DNA from: Crocinitomicaceae bacterium
GTDB taxonomy: Bacteria > Bacteroidota > Bacteroidia > Flavobacteriales_D > Crocinitomicaceae
Reading direction: 5' to 3'
DNA: 64,000 nucleotides
Assembly (NCBI GenBank): GCA_024643365.1
Contig: JAHENC010000021.1
Span: 223,975-287,974 of the forward strand
Shown: piece by piece, positions 29,016 to 38,200 of the stretch
Position numbering within the stretch: the stretch's first letter is position 1
Layout: every line of letters starts with the position of its first letter
The notes under the pieces: model-generated
Told to the model about the DNA's origin: nothing
Seen by the model: the letters and a program-made list of their open reading frames with translations, nothing else
Databases searched by the model: none
Translations under genes and position numbers: made by a program

Positions 29016-30055
29016 AACAAATGTTCATCATATTCGGGAGTCTTGTGCTCAGTTGGATTTTCCTAGCGGGAATCCAAGACGAAACACCTTTTTATGTTCC
29101 CGAGAAATGGCCAAAACCTCATTATGACTTTACACAAAATCCACTTTCAAAGGAAAAATTTGAATTGGGACGTACCTTGTTTTACGATGCTGATCTTTCC
29201 AGAGATAGCACCATTTCCTGTGCGAATTGTCACTTACAATATTCAGGATTTACACATATTGATCACTCTTTAAGCCATGGCATTGATGGTAAAATCGGAA
29301 CACGAAATGCCCCTGTGCTTATTAATTTAGCTTGGCAACAGTTTTTCCATTGGGATGGCGGTGTGACTTCCTTAAATAAACAAGCCATTAACCCACTCAC
29401 ACATGCGAAGGAAATGGATAACCGACTAGACGAGGTACTGCGAAGATTAAACCAATCGTCCTTTTACCGAAATCGTTTTTACCGTGCTTTTGGTGATAGT
29501 GCGATTCAAACAGCATCCATGTTAAAAGCCCTTGCGAGCTTTACGGTATCCTTAGTTTCGGCAAATTCAAAATATGACCAAGTCAAACGAGGTGAGTCCA
29601 ACTTTACTAATCAAGAAAAATCAGGATACCAACTGTTTAAAAAGTATTGTGCTTCGTGCCATCAGGAACCATTGTTTATGAAGAATGAATTTAAATCTAA
29701 CGGCATCGCGCTTGTCCCGTTACTCAATGACTACGGACGAATGGACATCACCAATCGAAAAGAAGATTCCTTACTTTTTAAAATTCCTACACTGCGAAAT
29801 GTGGAGTTTAGTTTCCCATATATGCACGATGGACGCTATAAACACTTGAAAGAAGTACTGAATCACTATGGAACCTTACATGAGCAGCAACCTTACTTCA
29901 GTAAAGAACTTAAAAAATTAAACCGAGTCCTTACCTCCAACGAACAAAAGGATCTCATTGCCTTCTTGAAAACATTAAGTGACCAAGAATTTCTCTTTAA
30001 TCCTTTATTCAAATACCCGAAAAATGAGCGAAACGCAAGTTTTCAAAAGAATTAA
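29012..30055 (+). CDS. MbnH-like di-heme cytochrome c peroxidase
   Basis: A 347-residue exported protein of the CcpA/MauG/MbnH superfamily. An N-terminal hydrophobic segment (about 4-22) acts as signal or anchor. Two heme c sites are present: C70-AN-C73-H74 and C213-AS-C216-H217. Family blocks include FELGRTLFYDADLSRDSTISCANCH, the GIDGKIGTRNAPVLINLAWQQFFHWDGG stretch, and PTLRNVEFSFPYMHDGRYKHLKEVLNHY with the Met-His region. ATG 29012 overlaps the MbnP-like stop (ATGA); an in-frame TTG at 28979 is inside that gene and is rejected. It probably oxidises the adjacent MbnP-like protein, or acts as a peroxidase. Confidence 0.82.
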   Translation: MKQMFIIFGSLVLSWIFLAGIQDETPFYVPEKWPKPHYDFTQNPLSKEKFELGRTLFYDADLSRDSTISCANCHLQYSGFTHIDHSLSHGIDGKIGTRNAPVLINLAWQQFFHWDGGVTSLNKQAINPLTHAKEMDNRLDEVLRRLNQSSFYRNRFYRAFGDSAIQTASMLKALASFTVSLVSANSKYDQVKRGESNFTNQEKSGYQLFKKYCASCHQEPLFMKNEFKSNGIALVPLLNDYGRMDITNRKEDSLLFKIPTLRNVEFSFPYMHDGRYKHLKEVLNHYGTLHEQQPYFSKELKKLNRVLTSNEQKDLIAFLKTLSDQEFLFNPLFKYPKNERNASFQKN

Positions 30056-30082
30056 CCTCTAACTTTATTCAAGCAGAACGAT

Positions 30083-31441
30083 ATGAAAAAAACGAACCTT
30101 TTATTCTTGCTAATTGTTTGCGGTCAGCAGGCAATGGCACAATTAAATCCAGCGATTGAACATTGGATGATTAATTCATCTGGCATTACCGGAAGACACT
30201 ACATTCAAGGTAATTCCACGCCCATCAATGAAACAACATTAGCAAATGTTCAATCAGTTCAGTATTCGAACAATTGGGTTTATGTTACGGCGACAGGTGT
30301 ACCTTCCTACATTACAGGTCCATTCATGGATGGCAATCCATCATTAGCAACCAATCAAAATGCAATCTTTAAAATGCCGCTTAATCCAACCCAAAATACC
30401 GGAACGTTAACAAACACTACAGGTGGAAATATTGGGATCTTCATCAATGGCGTTGCATTATTTGATTACCGAGACGGCGTTGCATGGAATTCAAACACGA
30501 ATTCATTATGCGGTGGTTTGCCTGGAATGTCTCCTTGTCCGGGTGGACCGGGTGCATCCTTTTCTTGGAATCGAGATGCCATTCCAGCCGAAAAAGCCGG
30601 TTTCGATTGTTCCAAAGGACATCCTGCGATGGGGAATTACCACCACCACCAAAATCCAAGTGCCTTTAAATTAGACTTAACAGTTATTTCCAATGTGTGT
30701 GATTTATACGATGCGGATGGACTTTACGTCATTGACTCAATGGTTCATTCTCCTTTAATTGGCTACGCTTACGATGGCTTTCCGATTTACGGTGCATATG
30801 GGTTTAAAAACGCAGATGGAACAGGTGGAATCACTCGCATCAAATCTGGCTACCAATTGAGAAATATCACGACAAGAGCGGTTTGGGCAGATGGGACAAA
30901 TGTTCCTGACGGACCAAATGTTAGCACAACCTATCCATTGGGTTACTTTAGGGAAGACTACGAGTTCATCAATCATGCTCAAGCAGATTATTTAGATGTC
31001 CATAACGGACGTTTTTGCGTGACTCCAGAATATCCAAATGGGATCTATTGTTATTTCGCGACTGTGGATGAAGAATGGAATTCAGCGTATCCATATGTGG
31101 TTGGACCAACATTTTACGGTGTAAAAACAGCTGCAAAAGTGACTTCCATTTCTGAAACAGTCACAAGCTATACGTCATCAGCTGGAATAACCGAATTAAC
31201 AGAAAATGAGTGGACAGTATATCCAAATCCAAGCAATGACATCATTATGGTGCAAGTGAGTAATCTGACCAATCAAACGTACTCGGTTGAGTTATACGAT
31301 GCATTAGGGAAACAAATCCAAACTCAACAAATTGTTCAAGGAAGTACGATCGCCTATTTCAACGCAGATACACTTTACAAAGGCGTATATTACGTGAAAT
31401 TGAAAGGACAAAACGGATCAAAAAAAATCGTGATCAAATAA
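30083..31441 (+). CDS. Secreted YHYH-domain protein with T9SS sorting domain
   Basis: A 452-residue protein with a signal peptide (about 1-19, ending AMAQ). The centre is a YHYH domain: GVALFDYRDGVAWN, CPGGPGASFSWNRDAIPAEKAGFDCSKGHPAM, then Y186-H187-H188-H189, followed by GYAYDGFPIYGAYG and FREDYEF. The last 75 residues are a type A T9SS signal (WTVYPNPSNDIIMVQVS, KGVYYVKL, KKIVIK). The function of the domain is not established; its His cluster suggests metal binding. It closes the sigma-MbnP-MbnH operon, 27 bases after the peroxidase gene and before a terminator, so a copper-linked surface role is a fair guess. Confidence 0.8.
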   Translation: MKKTNLLFLLIVCGQQAMAQLNPAIEHWMINSSGITGRHYIQGNSTPINETTLANVQSVQYSNNWVYVTATGVPSYITGPFMDGNPSLATNQNAIFKMPLNPTQNTGTLTNTTGGNIGIFINGVALFDYRDGVAWNSNTNSLCGGLPGMSPCPGGPGASFSWNRDAIPAEKAGFDCSKGHPAMGNYHHHQNPSAFKLDLTVISNVCDLYDADGLYVIDSMVHSPLIGYAYDGFPIYGAYGFKNADGTGGITRIKSGYQLRNITTRAVWADGTNVPDGPNVSTTYPLGYFREDYEFINHAQADYLDVHNGRFCVTPEYPNGIYCYFATVDEEWNSAYPYVVGPTFYGVKTAAKVTSISETVTSYTSSAGITELTENEWTVYPNPSNDIIMVQVSNLTNQTYSVELYDALGKQIQTQQIVQGSTIAYFNADTLYKGVYYVKLKGQNGSKKIVIK

Positions 31442-31839
31442 AATTACTTCAAATAATCTAGAAAAAAAGGCACATTCATCATGTGCCTTTTTTTGTGCGA
31501 AACTGATTCAAATAGACATTTCCATCATTTTGAAAATGAAATATTCGTAAAAAAGGGCACAATATTCATTTGGTGTGGAAGGATATTCATTTGATGGAAA
31601 GAACTCGAAACTTAGTTCCTACATTTATTATGAAATAAGGAGAGAAACAGGATTCTTTTTATATGTAGAAGTTGACAGGCTGCTTGGAGAGGCAGTTTCA
31701 TTTTCTAGTTTGATAAGAGTTTAATAGTTTTTGTTGACGTCCCTCGGGAATATATATAAAAAGAGCCTGTCCTTATTACTGAAAACGTACCACTCAGACT
31801 TTAATGTCTACTACTAGGAAGGGCTGAAAAGCCCTTTTT
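31442..31839. other. Gene-free 398-base region between the YHYH gene and the cyclase gene
   Basis: The region holds the YHYH terminator (31462-31495), a direct repeat ATATTCATTTG at 31562 and 31583 (21 bases apart), two pairs of complementary segments between 31655 and 31771, and a second plus-strand terminator at 31819-31841. No open frame of convincing length is present. The second terminator implies a plus-strand transcript that ends here and is not explained by any protein gene. Confidence 0.7.
31462..31495 (+). terminator. Terminator after the YHYH gene
   Basis: AAAAAGGCACAT, a five-base loop, ATGTGCCTTTTTTT. The stem has A and T runs on both sides, so it could also act in the reverse direction. 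Confidence 0.88.
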
Positions 31840-31841
31840 TT
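31655..31841 (+). ncRNA. Candidate structured non-coding RNA of about 180 nt
   Basis: GACAGGCT at 31674-31681 is perfectly complementary to AGCCTGTC at 31764-31771, and CTTTTTATAT at 31655-31664 to ATATAAAAAG at 31754-31763. The two helices cross, so they would form a pseudoknot or be alternatives. Local hairpins include CTGCTT-GGAG-AGGCAG at 31680-31695 and AGAC-UUUAAU-GUCU at 31796-31809. The segment ends in a terminator. Length and setting would suit a 6S-like or other small regulatory RNA, but I cannot match it to a named family and see no exact -7 element in front of it. Confidence 0.3.
31819..31841 (+). terminator. Second plus-strand terminator, with no preceding protein gene
   Basis: AAGGGCT, loop GAAA, AGCCCTTTTTTT. 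The T run follows only on the plus strand, so it does not serve the minus-strand cyclase gene whose stop codon adjoins it. Confidence 0.75.
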
Positions 31842-32580
31842 ATTGTATTTTGTAAAGTACTGGCCTACTCGGACTCGCATCATTATGAAAGGCAGCCAAT
31901 TGTATTTCTAGAATATAGGTTCCATCCGCTACTTCATTTGGAACATAGATTAATTCGGTAATCGTACGTTCAAAATTTGGTTTTTCCGGGACATTCCAAA
32001 ATGCATGGTGGAAGGCCAAAGCTCCTCCATCCTCCTCTCTGTCCACAGAGGGTTGATCTACTAAAAAATGCTTCACACCGTATTCATTTAACAAGGCAAC
32101 GACTTCAATATCAAAGTAACAAGGATTCGTTCCTGAATAATTCAATGATTTTTTTCCGATTCCGTTCGGTAAGGTGCGAATTAGAACCGCATCACTGAAG
32201 TCCTTTTGTAAATAAGGGGCAATTTGTGTTGCTTGAACAATAAAATCACCATTTTCCAATTGTACGGGATCAATAGTAATTAATGTCGCTCGATAGAAAT
32301 ATTCCTTCAAGACATCATTAACGGCATATACTTCTTGTGTAATGTGTCCACAACACTCGGTGTGTGTCCCGTGTCCGTGTGGATTGAAAAATACATCGCG
32401 AAAATTCACACTTCCCCCTTCTTGAATACTTCCGATAAATCCATTTGCACGAACGATTTCCATTCTTGGTGGATCAACATACCAAGCTCTCACGTTATCT
32501 GTTGAGGCTTGAAGTGACATTGATAAATCAATTGCTTCACTTGTTTCAATAAATTCGGATTTGGAAAGGTATAAACGCAT
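31840..32580 (-). CDS. Cyclase family protein (kynurenine formamidase-like fold)
   Basis: A 246-residue cytoplasmic protein of the cyclase/KynB superfamily. The metal-binding signature appears as NPHGHGTHTECCGHI (about residues 89-103), the family's HxGTHxDxPxH with Glu and Cys in place of the usual Asp and Pro. Other family features are VLIRTLPN, the FDIEVVALLNEYGVKHFLVDQPSVDRE segment and the late ALAFHHAFW block. Members hydrolyse amides such as N-formylkynurenine, or have polyketide-cyclase roles; the substrate is unknown. It is monocistronic and divergent from glyS across a 100-base spacer. Confidence 0.75.
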   Translation of the reverse strand: MRLYLSKSEFIETSEAIDLSMSLQASTDNVRAWYVDPPRMEIVRANGFIGSIQEGGSVNFRDVFFNPHGHGTHTECCGHITQEVYAVNDVLKEYFYRATLITIDPVQLENGDFIVQATQIAPYLQKDFSDAVLIRTLPNGIGKKSLNYSGTNPCYFDIEVVALLNEYGVKHFLVDQPSVDREEDGGALAFHHAFWNVPEKPNFERTITELIYVPNEVADGTYILEIQLAAFHNDASPSRPVLYKIQ

Positions 32581-32643
32581 GGAGTAAAAGTAAACATTCG
32601 CGACAATCTTTCAAAAATGACTTGTTGAAATTGTTTTCAGATT

Positions 32644-32676
32644 TTGACGCTCAAATCTTCAGAAGGGCTAACTTTG
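32644..32676 (+). promoter_or_regulatory. Promoter of glyS, apparently leaderless
   Basis: TTG at 32644-32646 (within TTTTG) and TAACTTTG at 32669-32676 are separated by 22 bases. The final G is five bases before the A of the glyS ATG, the same spacing as at DUF2480, and the joining bases are almost identical (TTTGTCACATGG against TTTGTAACATGG). Transcription would start at or next to the start codon. Confidence 0.6.
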
Positions 32677-32680
32677 TCAC

Positions 32681-34222
32681 ATGGATCAAAATCAAGACAA
32701 ACTCAAGGACATTATCTCGCATTCAAAAGAATACGGATTTATTTTTCCCTCATCGGAAATTTACGACGGACTCGCTGCCACATACGACTATGGACAATTA
32801 GGATCAGAGTTGAAAAACAACATCAAAACGTATTGGTGGAAAGCGATGGTGCAAATGCACGAAAACATTGTGGGAATTGATGCGTCTATTTTTATGCATC
32901 CAACTACCTGGAAGGCTTCTGGTCACGTTGATGCCTTTAATGATCCATTGATTGATAATAAAGATTCCAAAAAAAGATACCGCGCGGATGTGTTACTAGA
33001 AGAATACATGGAGAAAATCCGTCAAAAGATTGAAAAGGAAGTAGAAAAAGGGAAAAACCGCTTCGGAGCTGATTTCGATGAAACACAATTCCGAGCAACC
33101 AATCCAAATGTCCTTCGAAATGCTGAGAAAATTTCTTCCATTGAAGGACGTATGCGTGAAGCATTAGAAAACAACGATTTAGAAGCTGTTCGCAACTTAA
33201 TTGTCGATCTAGAAATCGTTTGTCCCGTTTCTGGTTCTAAAAACTGGACAGATGTTCGTCAGTTCAATTTAATGTTCTCGACAGAACTTGGTTCCGTTGC
33301 AGGGGATGCCTCAACGATCTATTTACGTCCAGAAACAGCACAAGGAATTTTCGTCAATTTCTTGAATGTTCAGAAATCCGGAAGAATGAAAATTCCATTT
33401 GGAATTGCACAAATTGGTAAAGCATTCCGAAATGAAATCGTTGCTCGTCAGTTCATTTTCCGTATGCGTGAATTCGAACAAATGGAAATGCAATTTTTCG
33501 TTCGTCCTGGTGAAGAGATGAAATGGTACGCATATTGGAAAGATGCACGCGAAAAATGGCACAAAAACCTCGGTCTTGGTGCAAATTTATACCGTTTTCA
33601 TGACCACATCAAATTAGCGCATTACGCAAACGCTGCGTGTGATATCGAATACAACTTCCCAATGGGATTCAAAGAGTTGGAAGGAATTCACTCACGTACA
33701 GACTTCGATTTAAAGCAACACGAGCAATTCTCGGGTAAAAAATTACAGTTCTTTGATCCAGAATTAAATCAAAGCTATGTGCCATATGTAGTCGAAACAT
33801 CCGTTGGACTTGACCGTATGTTTTTGTCAGTTCTGAGTGCTGCTTACCAAAATGAAAAATTAGAAGATGGCTCGGAACGCGTTGTTTTGCGCATTCCAGC
33901 AGTACTTGCTCCATACAAAGCAGCAGTGTTGCCATTGGTGAAAAAAGACGGACTTCCAGAAAAGGCACGTGAAATCATGAAGCAACTTCAGTTTGACTAT
34001 TCCATTCAATATGATGAAAAAGATTCCATTGGAAAACGTTACCGCCGACAAGATGCGATTGGAACACCATTCTCTATAACAATTGATCATCAGACCCTAA
34101 CAGATAATATGGTCACTGTTCGAGATCGTGATACCATGGAACAAATCCGAATAGGAATTTCAGAAATTGAAGGACTTTTAGCCGATAAAGCTAGTTGGAA
34201 GAGCGTATTAAGCACCTTATAA
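32681..34222 (+). CDS. glyS: Glycine--tRNA ligase (single-chain, dimeric type)
   Basis: A 513-residue class II aminoacyl-tRNA synthetase of the single-polypeptide alpha2 type, not the GlyQ/GlyS heterotetramer. Features are FIFPSSEIYDGLAATYDYGQLGSELKNNI at the N-terminus, YLRPETAQGIFVNF, motif 2 as GKAFRNEIVARQFIFRMREFEQMEMQFF, motif 3 in VVETSVGLDRMFLSVL, and the C-terminal anticodon-binding domain (APYKAAVLPLVKKDGL onward). Glycine charging is essential. The next gene starts seven bases after its stop, so read-through transcription is likely. Confidence 0.96.
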   Translation: MDQNQDKLKDIISHSKEYGFIFPSSEIYDGLAATYDYGQLGSELKNNIKTYWWKAMVQMHENIVGIDASIFMHPTTWKASGHVDAFNDPLIDNKDSKKRYRADVLLEEYMEKIRQKIEKEVEKGKNRFGADFDETQFRATNPNVLRNAEKISSIEGRMREALENNDLEAVRNLIVDLEIVCPVSGSKNWTDVRQFNLMFSTELGSVAGDASTIYLRPETAQGIFVNFLNVQKSGRMKIPFGIAQIGKAFRNEIVARQFIFRMREFEQMEMQFFVRPGEEMKWYAYWKDAREKWHKNLGLGANLYRFHDHIKLAHYANAACDIEYNFPMGFKELEGIHSRTDFDLKQHEQFSGKKLQFFDPELNQSYVPYVVETSVGLDRMFLSVLSAAYQNEKLEDGSERVVLRIPAVLAPYKAAVLPLVKKDGLPEKAREIMKQLQFDYSIQYDEKDSIGKRYRRQDAIGTPFSITIDHQTLTDNMVTVRDRDTMEQIRIGISEIEGLLADKASWKSVLSTL

Positions 34223-34229
34223 GTCAAGG

Positions 34230-35117
34230 GTGAAAATAGCGTTTGGAATTATTTTTCTTGTTCCACTTTTCTGTAACTCGCAAATCCTGCTAAATCAGGC
34301 AGGTGAAGCATTTACGGAAACTCCCTTTTTTAATGTTGATGTCATTCGATCCAATCACATTAAGTCCATTGAAGGGAACTACTCTACCAAAAAACCTGGT
34401 GAAGTCATTCGGGAAAGTACGGATTGGTTTCGCTACCGCTTTGATGAACAAGGTCGTCTTTTGGAGAGTCAGGATATACGAACAGTTAACCGAAAAAAGG
34501 ACACGACTGTCCATCAATATAGCTACAATTCACTGAACCAACTTACGGAACATAGAAAAACAGAAAATGGTGGATACACCACAAGTAAATATGTATACGA
34601 TTCCCTAAATCGACTTCAATCGGAACTAACCTATCGCGAAGTTATTCATATTCAGAACAAGCAAGTTATTCAATCAAATTTGGTGAATACTGAGTATTTC
34701 CAATATGCTATGCGACCAAATGAACGTGAACAAGTGCGCTATAATTCCTACAGACTTCCTTACATGGATGAAGTGAGCTACTTCAATAAAGATGGTTACC
34801 TCATTGAGAAAAAAACAAATTACCGCATGAGCTCCATTGCGCACTCGACGAAATTTTCTTACGACGAACATGGACTCCTAGCATCAAAAGCCCATTTTAA
34901 CGACGAAGATGTCATTGCTGAACAAGAATGGAAATACCGTTACGATTCATTTGGGAATCTCATCGAGGTGCATTATTTCCGCTACGGGCAACTTCAAAAG
35001 GATCTTCAAATTGTTTTTGACACCAAAACACAATTATTAGGTTCAACGATTCAGCGTGATGTCGAAACAAATTCCCTACTCATCCTTAGGTTTACAAAAA
35101 TTACATATTTCAAATAA
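34230..35117 (+). CDS. Secreted hypothetical protein with YD/RHS-like repeats
   Basis: A 295-residue protein starting at GTG 34230 with an N-terminal signal segment (about 1-17, IAFGIIFLVPLFCNSQ). The rest shows repeated beta-strand units of the tyrosine-aspartate type: FRYRFDEQGRLLESQD, HQYSYNSLNQLTEHRK, KYVYDSLNRLQSELT, FSYDEHGLLASKA and WKYRYDSFGNLIEVH. Such repeats form extended beta structures in RHS-like and related surface proteins. It is much shorter than RHS toxins and has no toxin-like C-terminus. No specific function is recognised. It probably shares a transcript with glyS. Confidence 0.65.
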   Translation: MKIAFGIIFLVPLFCNSQILLNQAGEAFTETPFFNVDVIRSNHIKSIEGNYSTKKPGEVIRESTDWFRYRFDEQGRLLESQDIRTVNRKKDTTVHQYSYNSLNQLTEHRKTENGGYTTSKYVYDSLNRLQSELTYREVIHIQNKQVIQSNLVNTEYFQYAMRPNEREQVRYNSYRLPYMDEVSYFNKDGYLIEKKTNYRMSSIAHSTKFSYDEHGLLASKAHFNDEDVIAEQEWKYRYDSFGNLIEVHYFRYGQLQKDLQIVFDTKTQLLGSTIQRDVETNSLLILRFTKITYFK

Positions 35118-35217
35118 CAGCAAGGAATTCAACAACTTCAAGAGAGTGATTTTTTTTCTCTTTGATTTTTTCGGAAATTTGGCATGAAAATAGGTAGAGC
35201 ACCTAAAAATTCCGACT

Positions 35218-38200
35218 ATGAAAAAATTGTACATTCTAAGCATACTCTTACTAAGTATCTCTTTTACTCACGCACAACGAATCAACTACGACATCAGTTC
35301 GAAGTGGTTTTTTGGATTAAATGCAGGTGTTACATGGAATACAAATGATGTGAAAAATGTCAATAGCTCCGGTTATGGACTCGTTCTTGGTCGCTCCTTC
35401 AACTATAACTACGGTAAAATAATTAGTTTCGACCTACGTGGTCGCTACCTTGCTGGAACCTGGGTTGGACAAGACACAAGTGCCTTTTCTTTATCAAATT
35501 ATCAAGGTGGTCCATTGGATAGTTACCACAGCGATAGCAACTCCATTTACGTAAACAATTTCCAAACCGACGTGCGTAGACTTGGCCTCGAACTCGTTTT
35601 ACACCTGAACCGTATCCGAGAAAAGACAGGAGTAGATCCGTATGTTTTTGGTGGAATTGGCTTGACTTGGACTCAAACCTACGGTGATTTACTCAACACA
35701 ATTGACTCAAGTTCTCTATACGACTATTCGGCTTTGCAGCAAACTGGACCTATCGGACCACAGTTACCTTCGACGTTAGATGGATTGTATGAAACACGTC
35801 TTGATGGCGGCTTTAACAATCAATATAATGTAAGATGGATGCCAAGCTTAGGTTTTGGACTTGGGTATCAAGTTGGTAAAAGAACAAGCTTGGGTATCGA
35901 ACACAAAACAACTTTCACCAAGGGAGATTCCTTCGATGGATTCATTTCTGAAAGTCCTCGTCTAAAAAATGATTGGCACCATTACACTTCCGCTTACCTG
36001 AGAATTAATTTTAAATCCCGCGGAGGAAATACTTCTGAGAACTCCTCTAGCAATGTCAACAATTACACTTCGACAACGAATTGTCCAAAGCCAGTAATTA
36101 CGTTGGTTTCAGGTAATAATAGAACCGTTACGAATAGTCAATACCGCATTGAATTTAAAGTCAGTAACTTATTGAATGCCAGCGGAGCAAGCTTCCTGAA
36201 CGACCAAAATCAACCGGTACTTTTTAATTACAATGCCTCCACAAATGTACTGGATGCGATGGTTTCATTGCATGATGGACAAAATAGATTTTACCTGACG
36301 GCTAGCAATAATTGCGGCAGTGAAACAGCGACAGTTCTGGTAACGTTGTTGAATTGTGTTACTCCTACCGCTTCGTTTACGAGTCCAAACGGTGGCAATA
36401 TCACCGTGAGAACAAACGATTTTGCGTTCAGCGCCATTGTTCATGGTGCAGTAAATGCGAATGGAATCAAATTAGTGATGAATGGAATGGCATTAAACGG
36501 GGCTACGTACAATCAAACAAATGGTTTGATACAACGCGCCATCACTTTAGTGCCTGGAGTTAATACCATCCTATTGACCGTAACGAATGACTGTGGAACA
36601 AATACATACACCGCAACAATCAACTACGACAATTGCGCACCGGTAAGCCTGCAATTCTTAAATCCAAGTGCTTCGGGGACAACAACGAACTCCTCAAACT
36701 ACACGATCAGTGCTGCGCTAACTGGCAGCCTATTAAATGTTCAAGTGAAAGTTTTCCAAAACGGAATTCAAATCCCGAATGTGGTTCTTCAAGGGAATGG
36801 TCAAATTCAAATACCAACAACCTTGACTGCCGGAATAAACACCTTCAACGTTGAAGTCAGTAATGGCTGCGGAAACGATGCGGAACTTACCACGATAAAT
36901 TATCAAAATTGTATTGCCCCTGCTATTTCCATTCAAAGTCCAACACAGAATCAATCACTAACGGCATCAGCAAATGCAATTCGCTTGAAATCCACAATTA
37001 GTAACGTTGCTTCAAAGCAAAACATCAAAGTGATTGTAAACGGAATCGAGCAATCGAATTTTACCTTTAATGCTACAACAGGTGCTCTTGAATTGGGATT
37101 AGCTCCAATTAACGGAAGTAATAGCATCACCATAACTGCAACGAACAACTGTGGTTCAGATGTGGAAACGATTCAATTTAACTACATCAATTGTACGGGA
37201 ATTACACCAAACGTGAGCATCCTTTCTTCAGGAGGGACAACGAATTCCGCGATTTATACCTTACTAGCGAGCACGGTGAATCCTGGAAGCATTTCGCAGA
37301 CCGGACAATCAATCACGGTAACACAAAATGGTTCACCGATTGCATTTAACCAAATTTCAGGTCAAATTAATGCCATAACAACGTTGATACCGGGAGTAAA
37401 CACCTTTGTAGTCACGGCAACTACTTCTTCATGCGGAACAGACTCGAAAACGATTACCGTCAATTACAACAACTGTATTGCACCGCAAATCACTTTAATT
37501 CAACCGACTACAACCGGAGGAACAACCAATAATGGAACACTTCAATTTAAAGCAAGTGCAACAAATATTGTTCAATCGCAAAATATACAGTTGGTTAAAA
37601 ATGGACAACAAATTCCGTTCACTTTTACAAACGGGATCATTGATGCGAGCATTGTATTAACCAATGGCATCAATACCATTACATTAACGGTAAACAACAC
37701 ATGCGGAAACGATGCCGAAACGTTTACGGTGAACTATGTTCAATGTACACCACCAACCATCCAATTAAATTCGTCGCTTCCTTCAGGAACTACTGTGACA
37801 AATGCTAATTTTCAGTTTAGCGCGATTGTACTAGGGGCAACAGCTCAAAATATGAGTTTGAAACTAAATGGTGTTTCCATTCCTTTCAATAATGGAAATG
37901 ATGCTGTAACTGCAGCATTGAACCTTAGTCCAGGTTTAAATACAATTATTTTCAATGCTAGCAATGATTGTGGAGTTGATGTCGAAACCATTACAGTGAA
38001 TTACGATAACTGTATGGCTCCATCTATTTCCAATTTTTCGGCAAATCAAACGACGGTAATCGCAAACCCTACACAAACCATTTCAGCGAATATTGCACAT
38101 GCAACGACACAGAACATCATTTTTACGCAGAATGGGATTCAACGTCCGTTTAGTTTTGTAAATGGTCAGTTCAGTGCTTCAGTGACTTTATCCAATGGTG

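Noticed and set aside
31655-31681. The complementary segments as ends of a small transposon
   Set aside because: The segments are in swapped order rather than a simple inverted repeat, no target-site duplication is visible, and no transposase remnant lies between them.
28365-32580. A functional link between MbnH-made kynurenine and the nearby kynurenine-formamidase-like cyclase
   Set aside because: The cyclase is on the opposite strand beyond two terminators, acts on small free amides, and lacks a signal peptide, so the shared word kynurenine is probably coincidence.
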